Assembly (NCBI GenBank): GCA_004322535.1
Contig: SCUZ01000056.1
Span: forward strand, 1-64,000
From: Rugosibacter sp.
Lineage (GTDB): Bacteria; Pseudomonadota; Gammaproteobacteria; Burkholderiales; Rhodocyclaceae
DNA: 64,000 bases
Direction: 5' to 3'
The notes under the pieces are model-generated. The model made no database searches, was not told the origin of the DNA, and saw nothing but the letters and a program-made list of their open reading frames with translations. Position 1 is the first letter of the stretch; each line of letters begins with the position of its first letter. Shown piece after piece: positions 37,323-48,186 of this stretch. A program made the translations under genes and the position numbers.

Positions 37323-38561
37323 TCAAGAGCGGTAATCAGCATTGATTTTGACATAGTCATACGACAGATCACAGGTCCACACGGTAGCATTAGCTGCGCC
37401 GCGTCCCAAATCAACGTGTACCGTGATTTCAGCAGCCTGCATAATGCGCGCGCCATCTTCTTCGCGATAACTCTCAGCGCGTCCACCCTGGGCAGAAACC
37501 AGTATCTGCTCCCCGCCGCTGCCCAGCCAAACACGCACCCCCGACACCTCCAGATCATCGATGCCCGCATAACCAATCGCAGCAAGAATACGACCTAGAT
37601 TGGGGTCTGAGGCAAAAAATGCCGTTTTAACCAGCGGCGAATGCGCAATGGCATAGCCCACTTGACGACATTCCGCAGACGTTTTACCGCCGCTTACCGC
37701 TACCGTAATGAATTTTGTCGCCCCTTCACCGTCGCGCACAATGGCTTGCGCCAACTCTTGTGCGACGCCAATCACCGCCTCACGCACTGCGGGCCAATGC
37801 GGCGAGTGTTCATTTTCGATCAATAAACCACTCGCACCCGTGGCAATCAAAATGAAAGAATCATTGGTTGATGTGTCGCCATCCACGGTGATGCAATTGA
37901 ATGAAGTGTCGGCCGCTTCTTTTGCGAGCTGCTGCAACAGGACGGGTGCCACGCCTGCATCTGTCGCTACAAATCCCAGCATCGTCGCCATATTCGGCCG
38001 TATCATGCCGGCACCTTTGGACATGCCGGTCACCGTCACTGAAAAGTCGGCGCTGGTGATACGGCGCGAAGCCGCTTTGGCCACCGTATCCGTCGTCATG
38101 ATGGCATGCGCGGCAGCATGCCAATTATTTTCTGATAAATCAGCATGCGCTGCGGGTAATCGCGCGACGAGACGATCTGTCGGTAAATGCTCCAGAATCA
38201 CTCCCGTAGAAAACGGTAACACATCACCCGGAGCACACCCTAATGCTTGCGCCACCGCAGCACAGGTGTCATTTGCTGCGGCCAAGCCCTGCTCGCCCGT
38301 GCCCGCATTGGCAATACCCGTATTGATGACCAACGCGCGCATACTCGCTGTGTGTGCCAAGTGTTCGCGACACACGATCACTGGCGCGGCACAAAAACGA
38401 TTCTGTGTAAAAACACCCGCCACATGGCTGCCTGGCGTTAAAGCAATCAAGGTCAGATCACGCCGATTTTTCTTGCGAATTTCGGCTTGCGCTGTGCCCA
38501 GCCTAACACCCGCCACAGGCAACAAAGCCGCAGCATCGGGGGTTGTGTAATTAACTGGCAT
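37323..38561 (-). CDS. argJ: Glutamate N-acetyltransferase / amino-acid acetyltransferase
   Basis: Recycles acetyl from N-acetylornithine to glutamate in arginine synthesis; the bifunctional type also uses acetyl-CoA. Start ATG 38561 gives 412 residues; the frame continues upstream but lacks homology. The precursor cleaves itself before the threonine of PNMATMLGF, which is intact. Other landmarks: [38 protein letters not shown] and the C-terminal INADYRS. Residues 165-174 (RRITSADFS, just before [13 protein letters not shown]) are encoded by a perfect copy of the 26-bp family in a stretch that varies among relatives. It is flanked by glnE (31 bp) and DUF4202. Confidence 0.95.
   Translation of the reverse strand: MPVNYTTPDAAALLPVAGVRLGTAQAEIRKKNRRDLTLIALTPGSHVAGVFTQNRFCAAPVIVCREHLAHTASMRALVINTGIANAGTGEQGLAAANDTCAAVAQALGCAPGDVLPFSTGVILEHLPTDRLVARLPAAHADLSENNWHAAAHAIMTTDTVAKAASRRITSADFSVTVTGMSKGAGMIRPNMATMLGFVATDAGVAPVLLQQLAKEAADTSFNCITVDGDTSTNDSFILIATGASGLLIENEHSPHWPAVREAVIGVAQELAQAIVRDGEGATKFITVAVSGGKTSAECRQVGYAIAHSPLVKTAFFASDPNLGRILAAIGYAGIDDLEVSGVRVWLGSGGEQILVSAQGGRAESYREEDGARIMQAAEITVHVDLGRGAANATVWTCDLSYDYVKINADYRS
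38042..38067 (+). repeat. Reference copy of the 26-bp family, inside argJ
   Basis: Plus strand reads AAAAGTCGGCGCTGG, TGATA, CGGCGC, identical to the copy at the apbC stop. argJ reads the other strand and encodes RRITSADF. The adjacent GAAGCC also resembles the bases following the core at 17527-17540. Confidence 0.92.
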
Positions 38562-38592
38562 ACAGTTCCTATAATTTTTTCTATGATGACTT

Positions 38593-41325
38593 TTAAGTTT
38601 CAAAGACATGATGCCACAAAGCACGAACAGCGTTTATTTGCGGCTCTATCGCATCTGGCGATACAGTCGCCTGTGCAAAATTCAATCGCAAACCATGTTG
38701 CAGATGACGAAAATCACGATACGCATCGCGCGCTGCATTCGCCAACTCAGCGGGAATCAATGACAAATCCGCTGCTATTTTTAATAGCGCGATATTACCC
38801 AAATTACCGGTTAACACCGCGTATTTATGGGCATGTCCCAGCACCAGATATTGCACGATAAATTCCACGTCAATCAGCCCGCCTGGATCGTGCTTCAAGT
38901 TAAAAATCTGCGTGCGCTTATCACCCCGTGTCGCATGGGTGTCATGCATTTTTTTCCGCATGGCCAACACATCTTGCTTAAGTTTGGCCAGATCGCGCAC
39001 CTGACATAACACGTCACGGCGAATCTCTTCGAACGCAGCGCCAACTGTTGCGTCACCTGCCGAATAGCGCGCCCGGGTGAGCGCCTGATGCTCCCACACC
39101 CAGGCAGATTCAAGCTGATAAGCACGAAAGGACGCAATCGAACTCACCACCAAACCTGCCTCGCCATTCGGCCGCAGGCGCAAATCCGTCTCGAACAACT
39201 GTCCGGCGGAAGTCTGCGCTGACAACCAGGTATTCAAGCGCGTGCCCAGTCGGGAGTAAATTTCTCCTGCGTCCGGATCAGGATCATCGTAAAGAAAAAC
39301 CAGATCAAGATCAGAAGCAAAACCGAGTTCTTTACCACCCAATTTACCGTAGCTGACCACCGCAAAGCGGGGGGTTTCGCGATGCCGTTTCGGCAGCTTT
39401 TTCCAGGCACACACAAGCGCCGCCTCAAGCAGGCTATCGGCCAGATCAGAAAGATGATCAGACAATTTTTCCACGGTGAGCAGATTCGCCATATCCTGCA
39501 TTAACACGCGAAAAACCTGCGCGTGATGTTGCTCCCGCAATACATCCATCTGGCGCTCGGTATCCGGCTCAAGCACCAATAGCGTCTGCTGCAACTGATG
39601 ACGAAATGCAGACCAATCCGGCGCTACTTCAAGCAAACGTTGATCGAGCAGCTCGTCGAGCAAAATCGGGTGCTGCTCAAGATAACTGGCAGCCCAGCGT
39701 GAACTATCGAGCAGAGTAACTACTTTTTGCAGCGCCTGCGGGTATTGCTGAAGCAAGGCAAGGTAAGCCCCGCGCCGCGAAATGACATCAAGAAAACTCA
39801 ATCCACGCAAGAGGGCTTCGTCCGGATTGTGCGCTTGCGCAGCTGCCTCAATCATGCGCGGAACAAGCACATCAAAGCGGCGGCGAATTTCATCCGGCAA
39901 CTGTTGATAGCGTGACGCCGCATGCAGCGCAGCAACGTGCGCCGCCGCCGCCGTGGGATCGTGAAAACCCAGGCGTTCAAAATCCTCGGATGACCGGCTC
40001 TTGGCTTCGAGCCACAACATCGCTAGCGGATGCTGATCATCATCGGGACTGACAAAAATCTGATCGAAATGACTGGAAACAAGCGCGCGATGGCTATTCA
40101 GCGCTTCAGTCAATGCGGAAAAATCGTCAAAATTCATCGCCTGCGCAACGCGGTGCCGGTCATCTGGCATTGTCGGCAGCCTGTGCGTTTGCGCATCATC
40201 CAGATATTGCAGGCGATGCTCAACGCGGCGCAGAAAATCATACGCGGAAGCTAAAGCCAAGGCGGTTTCAGGCGGCAGGGTACGGTTGTCTGACAACAGT
40301 TGCAGTACGGTGAGCGTTGGCTGCACTTGCAAGGCTGTATCGCGGCCACCCCGAATCAGCTGGAAAACCTGCGCAATAAATTCGATTTCGCGGATGCCTC
40401 CGGGGCCGAGCTTGACATTATCCACCTGGTCTTTTTTCATCACCTCATGCCGAATCTGCGCGTGCAGATCGCGCATGGCATTGATCGCGCCAAAATCCAG
40501 ATACCTGCGAAAAACAAATGGCCGCCTGATCTGCTCTAACTCGTCAAAACGCTCACCCGTCAAGGGCCGTGCCTTGATCCAGGCATAGCGTTCCCACTCA
40601 CGACCCTGGGTAATGAAGTAGTTTTCCAACATATTGAAAGAACACACCAAGGGGCCCGAATCACCATTCGGCCGCAAGCGCATATCCACACGAAATACTT
40701 GGCCGTCCGACGTTATGTCGGCGATAGCATTGATTAGCTCGCGCCCCAGCCGAGCGAAAAACTCGCTATTGGAAATGCTGCGCGCCCCATTACCTGTCGC
40801 GAGACTCGTCGCATCAGTGTCTCCGTCATCGGGGTAGACAAAAATCAAATCAATATCCGAAGAAACATTCAACTCGCGCCCACCCAGCTTGCCCATGCCG
40901 ATCACGATGAGTGATTGCGTTAGCCCATCCGCATTGCGCGGCACGCCATACCGCGCGACCAGCCCGTGCATCAACACGCCAACCGCCTGATTGATTGCCA
41001 GTTCGGCGATGCATGTCATGGTTTCCATCACCTCGGCCAAAGGTGCGAGGTTTGCCAGATCGCGCGTCGCAATACGCGCATAAGCCCATTGCTTGAACTC
41101 TCGCAATAACGGCTTCAAATCTGCTTCACTCGTTAATGGGGTTGCTTGCCTACCACTCAGCCAGCCAGAAAGCTCAGCCCTTGTGACAGGTGTTTTGAGC
41201 GATGCGATCACTTCATCGGCAAGCGTTGGCTTGGCGGTCAGCAGCCTTTCCAGGTATCGAGAAGCGGAAACAGCCTTAGCAATATCAGCGATAGTGTCGG
41301 CAAGCATGGTGGCCATAGAAGGCAT
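38593..41325 (-). CDS. glnE: Glutamine synthetase adenylyltransferase/deadenylylase
   Basis: Bifunctional enzyme that adds or removes AMP on glutamine synthetase in response to PII and glutamine. The 910-residue product has two nucleotidyltransferase domains, each with its G-K-L-G-G and D-x-D motif: [20 protein letters not shown] in the N-terminal half and [20 protein letters not shown] in the C-terminal half, and regulatory helical regions ([30 protein letters not shown]). Length is near E. coli GlnE (946). It heads the minus-strand run that continues with argJ and is divergent from yhdP across 89 bp. Confidence 0.95.
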   Translation of the reverse strand: MPSMATMLADTIADIAKAVSASRYLERLLTAKPTLADEVIASLKTPVTRAELSGWLSGRQATPLTSEADLKPLLREFKQWAYARIATRDLANLAPLAEVMETMTCIAELAINQAVGVLMHGLVARYGVPRNADGLTQSLIVIGMGKLGGRELNVSSDIDLIFVYPDDGDTDATSLATGNGARSISNSEFFARLGRELINAIADITSDGQVFRVDMRLRPNGDSGPLVCSFNMLENYFITQGREWERYAWIKARPLTGERFDELEQIRRPFVFRRYLDFGAINAMRDLHAQIRHEVMKKDQVDNVKLGPGGIREIEFIAQVFQLIRGGRDTALQVQPTLTVLQLLSDNRTLPPETALALASAYDFLRRVEHRLQYLDDAQTHRLPTMPDDRHRVAQAMNFDDFSALTEALNSHRALVSSHFDQIFVSPDDDQHPLAMLWLEAKSRSSEDFERLGFHDPTAAAAHVAALHAASRYQQLPDEIRRRFDVLVPRMIEAAAQAHNPDEALLRGLSFLDVISRRGAYLALLQQYPQALQKVVTLLDSSRWAASYLEQHPILLDELLDQRLLEVAPDWSAFRHQLQQTLLVLEPDTERQMDVLREQHHAQVFRVLMQDMANLLTVEKLSDHLSDLADSLLEAALVCAWKKLPKRHRETPRFAVVSYGKLGGKELGFASDLDLVFLYDDPDPDAGEIYSRLGTRLNTWLSAQTSAGQLFETDLRLRPNGEAGLVVSSIASFRAYQLESAWVWEHQALTRARYSAGDATVGAAFEEIRRDVLCQVRDLAKLKQDVLAMRKKMHDTHATRGDKRTQIFNLKHDPGGLIDVEFIVQYLVLGHAHKYAVLTGNLGNIALLKIAADLSLIPAELANAARDAYRDFRHLQHGLRLNFAQATVSPDAIEPQINAVRALWHHVFET

Positions 41326-41414
41326 CGGTTAGAATTTCAGTTCTGATGCCACTATTTTCGCCCTTTTCGGGAACTTCAGTGTGTCCAATAGCGTGATCTC
41401 CGTGCCCTTTTTAC

Positions 41415-44400
41415 ATGCCTCAAATTCCCACCTTGTCTTCATTCACTAACAATCGGCTCCTGCGAGGCCTGCCTCGTTCGAGTGGATTTGTGCGCATTTT
41501 TCACGTGTTGTCATGGGGTGCCACCCTGCTCTATTTTGCCGTGGCATTGCTCGTCATTGCCTTACGTTATGGCGTGTTGCCACAGATCGAAAATTATCGT
41601 GGCGATATCGAGCAAGCCATCAGCACTGCAATCCAGCAACCCGTCCGCATTCGCGCCATTGAAGCTCACTGGATAGGATTAAGACCCGTCCTCAACTTGC
41701 AAGGTGTCGAGATTCGAGATGCAGCGGGCGATTCACTACTCAACCTTGAACACGTCACCGCCGAACCCGCGTGGGATTCACTCTTATATGGTGAATTACG
41801 TCTGGCCCGCCTCGAATTGCTTGCGCCACGCATCGTATTAAGCCGCGACAAATCAGGCCGCTTCTTTGCCGCCGGATTGGAAATCACCCCAAAAAAGACC
41901 GACCGGAATGCTTTTTCACTTTGGCTATTTGCACAGCATCAAATCGTCATTCGTGACGCCGCAATCACCTGGCAGGACTTCTTGCGCAATGCCCCGCCGC
42001 TCGAGCTTAATCATCTGAATTTTCAGCTCGACAACAATAAACCGTCACACCGTTTTGGCTTTACTGCGGAACCGCCCCGCGCTTTGGCGACACGACTGGA
42101 TATTCGCGGCAACCTGAAAAGCCGCGACCTGAACCAACTGGCGACCTGGTCAGGCGAAACCTATGCTGAAATTGATTACGCTGATCTCGCCGGGTGGCGC
42201 GCCTGGGTTGATTATCCTGTAGCCATTCCGCAAGGCAGCGGTGCCTTGCGCTTATGGCTCAACTTCGCCAACGCACAGCTCACGGCAGCTACGGCTGATG
42301 TCCGCCTGGCAGACGTGCGCCTGCAACTACGCCCGGATCTTCCCGAACTGGATTTATTGAAACTGGATGGCAGGCTCGCCGCAGAACGTATTGATGGTGG
42401 GTTTTCCGGATCCAGCAATCACCTGGCGCTGACCACCCGCAATGGGCTGACACTGCCCCCGACAGATGTCACACTGCGTTGGCAAAGTAAAACTCCGCAA
42501 CAAACAACGCTGGCCGGATTAAGTTTATTGGACCTGATCCCGCATGCTAAAAAAACTGGACCCGATGAAAACAATAAACCCAGCGGCAGCTTTACTGCCA
42601 ATCAACTTGATCTGGACACCTTGTCAAAGCTGGCGACTTTTCTCCCCCTGAATGCGACCGCCCGCGAGCAACTGAACCGTTATTCACTACAGGGCAAATT
42701 GGCTGAGCTTAGCCTTAACTGGCAAGGCCCCGTGGACGCGCTACAGCACTGGTCGATTAACAGTCACCTGACAAACCTTGGCGTGAGCAGCCTCGGCCCT
42801 ATTACCCACATGGCCGGCATCAATGGTCATATCGCTGGCACAGACCAGGACGGCACCATCGAGCTGAACGGGAAGAACAGCACAATTGCGTTACCCACCA
42901 TTTTTGCTGAACCCAACCTTGCGCTGGATACTTTCACCACACAAGCCAAATGGGAGAAAATCGCCAATGGCTTGAGTATTCAGCTGATAAAAGCCACCTT
43001 TAGCAACCCTGATGCGGCAGGAGAGGCCAGTGGCAGTTGGCATGCCTTGCCGGCTGGCCCGGGCGAAATTGATCTCGTCGCCCGGCTGACGCGCGGCAAC
43101 GGCAATGCTGTCTGGCGGTACATTCCACTGGTTGTCAGCCAAGCGACACGTGATTGGCTACGTACCGGCATTCTGGCCGGCACTGCAAGTGAAGCAAACC
43201 TCGTGCTCAAAGGAGATCTACGCCACTTCCCCTTTCGCGGCGGGCCGAGCAAAAATCAGGGCGGCCTGTTTGAAGTACGCGGTAAATTCCACGCAGCAAC
43301 ACTTGACTATGCCACCGGCTGGCCGGACATCACGGGTATTGATGGCGAATTGCTGTTCGCCGGAGAGCGCATGCTGATCACTGGCAAAACCGGCCGTATC
43401 TTTGGTGTTGATCTACGTGACGTGCGTGCAGAAATTGCCGACCTGCAAACACCAGAAGAACTGCTCATCGTCACCGGCAAAGCTGCAGGCCCGACCCCCG
43501 ACTTCCTGCGCTATATCGAAGCCAGCCCGGTCGGGGCCCGCATCGATCACTTCACCGAGAACATGAAGGCTGCTGGCACTGGTGAACTGGAGCTCAAGCT
43601 GGACCTGCCACTGCGCCGCATGGAGCACACAAGGATTGCAGGGAAATACCGCTTTGACAGTAATCGGCTCACCATAGATGCCGACTTGCCGCCGCTGGCC
43701 GATGTACGCGGGCAGTTGCAATTCTCCGCCGACAATCTTGAAGCCCGAGATATTCGCGGCACATTGCTGGGAATGCCTCTCTCTGTAAACATCACCACCA
43801 GCAATAATGGCGTTCAAGTCAATGCAGCTGGGGAACTTACTGTCGCCGCGCTGCGCCGCCAGTTTGCCCATCCTGTGTTCGATCATCTTTCCGGCGGCGC
43901 GAAATGGAATGGCGATATTCGCGTGAAAAACAAATCGGCCGATGTCAAAATCACGTCCAATCTTGTCGGTCTTTCATCCAGCCTGCCTGAACCTTTTAAT
44001 AAATCAGCCAAAGAGCCATTAGCAGCAAGCTTTGAACGTCACGTCCTGACCAACATTCGCACCGACATCGGGAGCGCGCAAAAGGTCGGCGCTGGGGATA
44101 CGGCGCAAAGCAAGACGACGACAAAACCATCTCGGCCCACCCCCCTGCTGACCAACATCCCGCGCGACATGCTGGATATTCGCCTGGGGCCTACCGCGCG
44201 GTTACAGCTGGGTCGTCGCCAGGATGTCTCGCCCGCTGTCATCACCCAGGGCCTGCTCACGCTCGGCGACGTCAGCGCTGCCTTGCCTGAACGGCAATTG
44301 TTGGTGGCAATGAATTTACCCAAGCTCGATGCCGATGCATGGCGCCGTCTTTTGCTGATAAACACAGGAGGGAATCAAAAAACCGCAACATCCTTGCCTG

Positions 44401-45563
44401 CCGTGCAATTTGATCTCCGCGTGGCAGACCTCAAACTTTTCGATAAAAATTTACACGACGTTCGCGCCACAGGCGGCCGGGTGGATACGCTGGTAACCAA
44501 AGGCGAATTAAAAAGCCGTGAACTTTCCGGCAATCTGGAATGGCAAAGTGCAGGCAAGGGAAAACTTATCGCCCATCTGGACAAGTTCTTCATACCAGAA
44601 ACCAGTGCCACACCCGCCAGTTTGCAAGCGCAGGCCAACGAAGTCATTAACGATTTGCCGGCACTGGACATCAGCATTGGCGAGCTGTCGCTGAAAAATC
44701 GCCCGCTGGGCAGTGTGCATCTCACCGCCGAAAACCGCGATGCTGCGTGGCACACCGTGATCAACGTCAAGAATGACAATGACACCCTGTCGATCAAAGG
44801 CCGCTGGCGTCCACCACCAACACAGTCTGAAACACAAATTGATTTCGATTTAACATCAAACAATATTGAAAAGACACTGTCCCGCTTGAGCTATCCGGAA
44901 TCACTCCGCAGCGAACGGGTTAGCCTCACAGGTCGCTTTACCTGGCGTGGCGCTCCGCTCACAATTGATTACCCCAGCCTCAATGGCAAACTGAAAATTG
45001 ATACAGATAAAGGGCAAATCAAAAAACTGGAACCTGGCGTAGGTCGGCTGCTAGGCATATTCAGCTTGCAAACACTGATCCGTCGCGTCACACTGGATTT
45101 CCGCGATGTGTTTGGTGAAGGCTTTGCTTTCGATAGCATCCGAGGAGAGTTTGATTTTATTAACGGAGTCATGAATACCACTGACTTGAAAATCAATGCC
45201 CCTTCGGCAAAAATCTTCCTCAAAGGAAGCATTAACCTGCTGAATGAAACACAAAATATCCAAGCCCGTGTTCAACCCGCTCTCGGTGAGAGTGTCGCGG
45301 TTGGCGCAATGATAGCCAATCCGATCGCCGGTGCTGCCGTCTGGGCCGCACAAAAAATATTAAAAGATCCTTTTGGCCAGATTTTTACATTTGAATATCA
45401 GATCACCGGCCCTTGGTCTGATCCTAAAGTCAATAAATTGGGGAATACCGTTGAGCCCGCCGTTGAACCTCTAATAAAGCCCATAGTCGAACCCGCAGTA
45501 CCCTCCCCCACAACCAAACCTGCCGAAAAATCTTCTTCTGCTGTACCACGGATTACCCCATGA
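41415..45563 (+). CDS. yhdP: YhdP family AsmA-like lipid transport protein
   Basis: Very long envelope protein of the AsmA-like/TIGR02099 group; in E. coli YhdP, TamB and YdbH move phospholipids to the outer membrane. The 1382-residue product has one N-terminal membrane anchor (TLLYFAVALLVIALRYGVLP), repeating beta-strand units through the body (DUF3971 region) and a C-terminal AsmA-like domain (NAPSAKIFLKGSINLL), then a Pro/Glu/Lys-rich tail. Residues about 885-908 ([20 protein letters not shown]) form a polar linker coded by a repeat copy and look like an insertion between beta units. Its stop overlaps the nit2 start (ATGA). The order yhdP-nit2-tldD is widespread in betaproteobacteria. Confidence 0.93.
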   Translation: MPQIPTLSSFTNNRLLRGLPRSSGFVRIFHVLSWGATLLYFAVALLVIALRYGVLPQIENYRGDIEQAISTAIQQPVRIRAIEAHWIGLRPVLNLQGVEIRDAAGDSLLNLEHVTAEPAWDSLLYGELRLARLELLAPRIVLSRDKSGRFFAAGLEITPKKTDRNAFSLWLFAQHQIVIRDAAITWQDFLRNAPPLELNHLNFQLDNNKPSHRFGFTAEPPRALATRLDIRGNLKSRDLNQLATWSGETYAEIDYADLAGWRAWVDYPVAIPQGSGALRLWLNFANAQLTAATADVRLADVRLQLRPDLPELDLLKLDGRLAAERIDGGFSGSSNHLALTTRNGLTLPPTDVTLRWQSKTPQQTTLAGLSLLDLIPHAKKTGPDENNKPSGSFTANQLDLDTLSKLATFLPLNATAREQLNRYSLQGKLAELSLNWQGPVDALQHWSINSHLTNLGVSSLGPITHMAGINGHIAGTDQDGTIELNGKNSTIALPTIFAEPNLALDTFTTQAKWEKIANGLSIQLIKATFSNPDAAGEASGSWHALPAGPGEIDLVARLTRGNGNAVWRYIPLVVSQATRDWLRTGILAGTASEANLVLKGDLRHFPFRGGPSKNQGGLFEVRGKFHAATLDYATGWPDITGIDGELLFAGERMLITGKTGRIFGVDLRDVRAEIADLQTPEELLIVTGKAAGPTPDFLRYIEASPVGARIDHFTENMKAAGTGELELKLDLPLRRMEHTRIAGKYRFDSNRLTIDADLPPLADVRGQLQFSADNLEARDIRGTLLGMPLSVNITTSNNGVQVNAAGELTVAALRRQFAHPVFDHLSGGAKWNGDIRVKNKSADVKITSNLVGLSSSLPEPFNKSAKEPLAASFERHVLTNIRTDIGSAQKVGAGDTAQSKTTTKPSRPTPLLTNIPRDMLDIRLGPTARLQLGRRQDVSPAVITQGLLTLGDVSAALPERQLLVAMNLPKLDADAWRRLLLINTGGNQKTATSLPAVQFDLRVADLKLFDKNLHDVRATGGRVDTLVTKGELKSRELSGNLEWQSAGKGKLIAHLDKFFIPETSATPASLQAQANEVINDLPALDISIGELSLKNRPLGSVHLTAENRDAAWHTVINVKNDNDTLSIKGRWRPPPTQSETQIDFDLTSNNIEKTLSRLSYPESLRSERVSLTGRFTWRGAPLTIDYPSLNGKLKIDTDKGQIKKLEPGVGRLLGIFSLQTLIRRVTLDFRDVFGEGFAFDSIRGEFDFINGVMNTTDLKINAPSAKIFLKGSINLLNETQNIQARVQPALGESVAVGAMIANPIAGAAVWAAQKILKDPFGQIFTFEYQITGPWSDPKVNKLGNTVEPAVEPLIKPIVEPAVPSPTTKPAEKSSSAVPRITP
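44081..44106 (+). repeat. 26-bp family copy inside yhdP (24/26)
   Basis: Reads AAAGGTCGGCGCTGG, GGATA, CGGCGC, followed by AAAGC as in the intergenic copy at 32981. It encodes [10 protein letters not shown] in a polar, probably disordered stretch. Confidence 0.85.
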
Positions 45564-46354
45564 AGCTTGCCGCCCTGCAGATGATTTCAGGCCCGACCGT
45601 CACTCCAAATCTGGACACTGCGGCACGACTGATCAGCCAAGCCGCCGCTGCGGGGGGACAGTTGGCCGTCTTGCCCGAATATTTTCCACTCATCGGCGCA
45701 AGTGATGCAGAGCGTCTCGCGGCGCGCGAAGCAATGGACCACGGACCAATTCAAGAGTTTTTGTCCACGATGGCACGCCAGCATGGTCTCTGGCTGGTCG
45801 GTGGGTCGTTGCCGCTAGTGTCCAACAACCCCGCCAAAATGCGCAACACCTGCCTAGTGTTCAATCCGCAAGGCGAACGTGTGGCTCGCTACGACAAGAT
45901 GCACTTGTTCGGGTTTCACAAGGGCGATGAGCACTATGACGAAGCCGCCACCATTGAAGCGGGTGATGAAGTAGTTACGTGCGACACGCCGCTTGGCCGG
46001 ATGGGTTTATCCATTTGCTATGACCTCCGCTTTGCCGAGCTTTACCGCCACATGGGCGAAGTCAATCTGATCGTGATGCCCGCCGCTTTCACCGAAACCA
46101 CCGGCCGCGCACATTGGGAAACTCTGCTGCGCACCCGCGCGATTGAAAATCAGTGCTATGTTGTTGCTGCGGCTCAAGGAGGTCGTCACCCGAATGGCCG
46201 CATGACCCATGGCAACAGCATGATCATCGACCCGTGGGGCGAAATATTGGCCCGCATGGACAAGGGCGAAGGCGTGATTCTGGCCGACTTCGACCCCCAG
46301 CAATTAGCCGACATCCGCACACGGCTGCCTGCGCTACAACACCGAGTTCTCTAA
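45560..46354 (+). CDS. Nit2-type carbon-nitrogen hydrolase (deaminated glutathione amidase)
   Basis: Nitrilase-superfamily amidase; the Nit1/Nit2 branch repairs deaminated glutathione or omega-amides of 2-oxo acids. The 264-residue product has the catalytic triad E40 (AVLPEYFPL), K113 (RYDKMHLF) and C153 ([14 protein letters not shown]), and a typical C-terminal [16 protein letters not shown]. It starts inside the yhdP stop codon and is followed by tldD eight bases later, so the three are one transcription unit. Exact substrate is inferred from subgroup signature only. Confidence 0.92.
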   Translation: MKLAALQMISGPTVTPNLDTAARLISQAAAAGGQLAVLPEYFPLIGASDAERLAAREAMDHGPIQEFLSTMARQHGLWLVGGSLPLVSNNPAKMRNTCLVFNPQGERVARYDKMHLFGFHKGDEHYDEAATIEAGDEVVTCDTPLGRMGLSICYDLRFAELYRHMGEVNLIVMPAAFTETTGRAHWETLLRTRAIENQCYVVAAAQGGRHPNGRMTHGNSMIIDPWGEILARMDKGEGVILADFDPQQLADIRTRLPALQHRVL

Positions 46355-46362
46355 GGAAAATC

Positions 46363-47805
46363 ATGAACGCAAATCACCTCTCAGTCGCCGAAGAAACTCT
46401 TTTGGCTCCCTATGATCTCACTCCACACAAGCTGGAACGCGTCTTTGGCCAGCTCATGAGCCATCATGTGGATTTCGCTGATCTGTATTTTCAATATGCG
46501 CGATCCGAGGCTTGGAGTCTGGAAGAAGGCATTGTCAAATCGGGTAGTTTCAATATCGAGCAAGGCGTTGGCGTGCGCGCCATCTCGGGTGAAAAAACCG
46601 CCTTCGCCTATTCGGACGATATCAGCCTTGGCGCGCTGCAAACCGCCGCTGGTACAACCCGAGCCATTGCGGCTGGAGGCGCGCATCGCTTAGCCCCCGC
46701 GTTACGCCATCGCCGAGTCTCCCCTGCACTGTATGCTGCAGGTGACCCGATCAGCTCACTGAAAGATGCTGAAAAAGTATCGCTGCTCGAGCGCCTCGAA
46801 GCCATGGCACACGCCACCGACCCGCGCGTCAAAGAAGTCATGGCCAGCATTTCCGGCACATGGGAAGTGATACTCGTCGCCCGATCTGACGGCCATTTGG
46901 CAGCGGACGTTCGCCCGCTGGTGCGCATTTCACTCTCCGTCATCATGGAGGAAAATGGACGCCGCGAGCAGGGCTCTTCAGGTGGCGGCGGACGTTTTGA
47001 TTACGCCTACTTTATCGATGACATGCTGCGTGAATATGCCCGCTGCGCGGTTCACCAAGCCAGCGTTAACCTGGCGGCAAAGCCCGCGCCTGCCGGTGAA
47101 ATGACGGTTGTACTCGGCCCCGGCTGGCCGGGTATTCTGCTGCATGAAGCCGTGGGACACGGGCTGGAGGGCGACTTTAACCGCAAAGGCAGCTCGACCT
47201 TTTCCGGCAGACTCGGGCAGCGCGTTGCCGCCAAAGGCGTCACGGTAATTGATGACGGCACGCTGGTTGATCGCCGTGGCTCGCTCACGGTGGATGACGA
47301 AGGCAACCCAACGCAGCGTACTGTGCTGATCGAAGATGGCATCCTTGTCGGTTATCTGCAAGACAGCCTGAACGCACGCTTGATGGGTATGGCGCTCACG
47401 GGAAATGCCCGCCGCGAATCCTTCGCCCATCTACCGATGCCACGCATGACCAATACCATGATGGTGAACGGCGAGCATGACCCGCAAGAAATCATCAAAT
47501 CCGTCAAAAAAGGAATTTACGCAGCTAACTTTGGCGGCGGCCAGGTCGATATCACCAGCGGAAAATTTGTCTTTTCCACTGCCGAGGCTTACCTGATCGA
47601 AAACGGAAAAATCACCACGCCCGTGAAAGGCGCAACCCTGATCGGCAATGGGCCAGACGCCATGACTCGCGTCTCGATGATTGGCAACGACCTGGCGCTC
47701 GATCCGGGTGTTGGCACCTGCGGCAAAGATGGCCAAAGCGTGCCAGTAGGCGTAGGGCAGCCCACCTTGCGAATTGATGGGCTGACGGTTGGCGGCACGG
47801 CGTGA
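46363..47805 (+). CDS. tldD: TldD metalloprotease
   Basis: Zinc protease of the PmbA/TldD pair, which degrades unfolded peptides and matures peptide modifiers such as microcin precursors. ATG 46363 follows AAGGAAAATC and gives 480 residues (E. coli 481). The metal site is [19 protein letters not shown] (near residue 260), with the further conserved [31 protein letters not shown] and the C-terminal [19 protein letters not shown]. The partner pmbA (tldE) is not in the window. Confidence 0.96.
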   Translation: MNANHLSVAEETLLAPYDLTPHKLERVFGQLMSHHVDFADLYFQYARSEAWSLEEGIVKSGSFNIEQGVGVRAISGEKTAFAYSDDISLGALQTAAGTTRAIAAGGAHRLAPALRHRRVSPALYAAGDPISSLKDAEKVSLLERLEAMAHATDPRVKEVMASISGTWEVILVARSDGHLAADVRPLVRISLSVIMEENGRREQGSSGGGGRFDYAYFIDDMLREYARCAVHQASVNLAAKPAPAGEMTVVLGPGWPGILLHEAVGHGLEGDFNRKGSSTFSGRLGQRVAAKGVTVIDDGTLVDRRGSLTVDDEGNPTQRTVLIEDGILVGYLQDSLNARLMGMALTGNARRESFAHLPMPRMTNTMMVNGEHDPQEIIKSVKKGIYAANFGGGQVDITSGKFVFSTAEAYLIENGKITTPVKGATLIGNGPDAMTRVSMIGNDLALDPGVGTCGKDGQSVPVGVGQPTLRIDGLTVGGTA

Positions 47806-48186
47806 AGAAAATCACACCGTGTTTGCGCACGATGTGCGCGACCGGCATCAACACCTGTATTTCAATTTTCAAATAGCCAGGCATTGTCGCTAAATAGCGA
47901 CAACAAAAAATCCACCATCTCATCGAGATACGCAACGGGCGCTGCTTTTTGTCGCCATCAAGCGACAAGCAATCCAAGCAGGTTTTTAGCGGGTTCCGCA
48001 ATCATTTGAAAACAATCACAAAAATATCTGGCCTGCTATTTGCTATACAGGTTTGAGTTGTATGCCCGATAAATTGGCCTGATCGCACTCAGCACCATTG
48101 GTCGCGAACCTATCGGACACCTACGGGACTTCAATTGATGCATCATTCTCAAACCAGCAGCGTTCATTTTCAATACCTCAATACTT
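47806..48186. other. 381-bp intergenic region with two related hairpins
   Basis: No gene supported. Contains two inverted repeats sharing the arm TTGTCGC: TTGTCGCTA / TAGCGACAA (47884-47903, 2-base loop) and TTGTCGC / GCGACAA (47949-47968, 6-base loop). Neither is followed by a T run in the sense direction of tldD. The remainder presumably holds the promoter of the acyltransferase gene. Confidence 0.6.

Noticed and set aside
39206..39235. AAGTC-GCGCTG-CAAC stretch in glnE resembling the 3204 repeat copy
   Set aside because: Two mismatches in 17 bases and no similarity in the right part; the residues fit the GlnE family.
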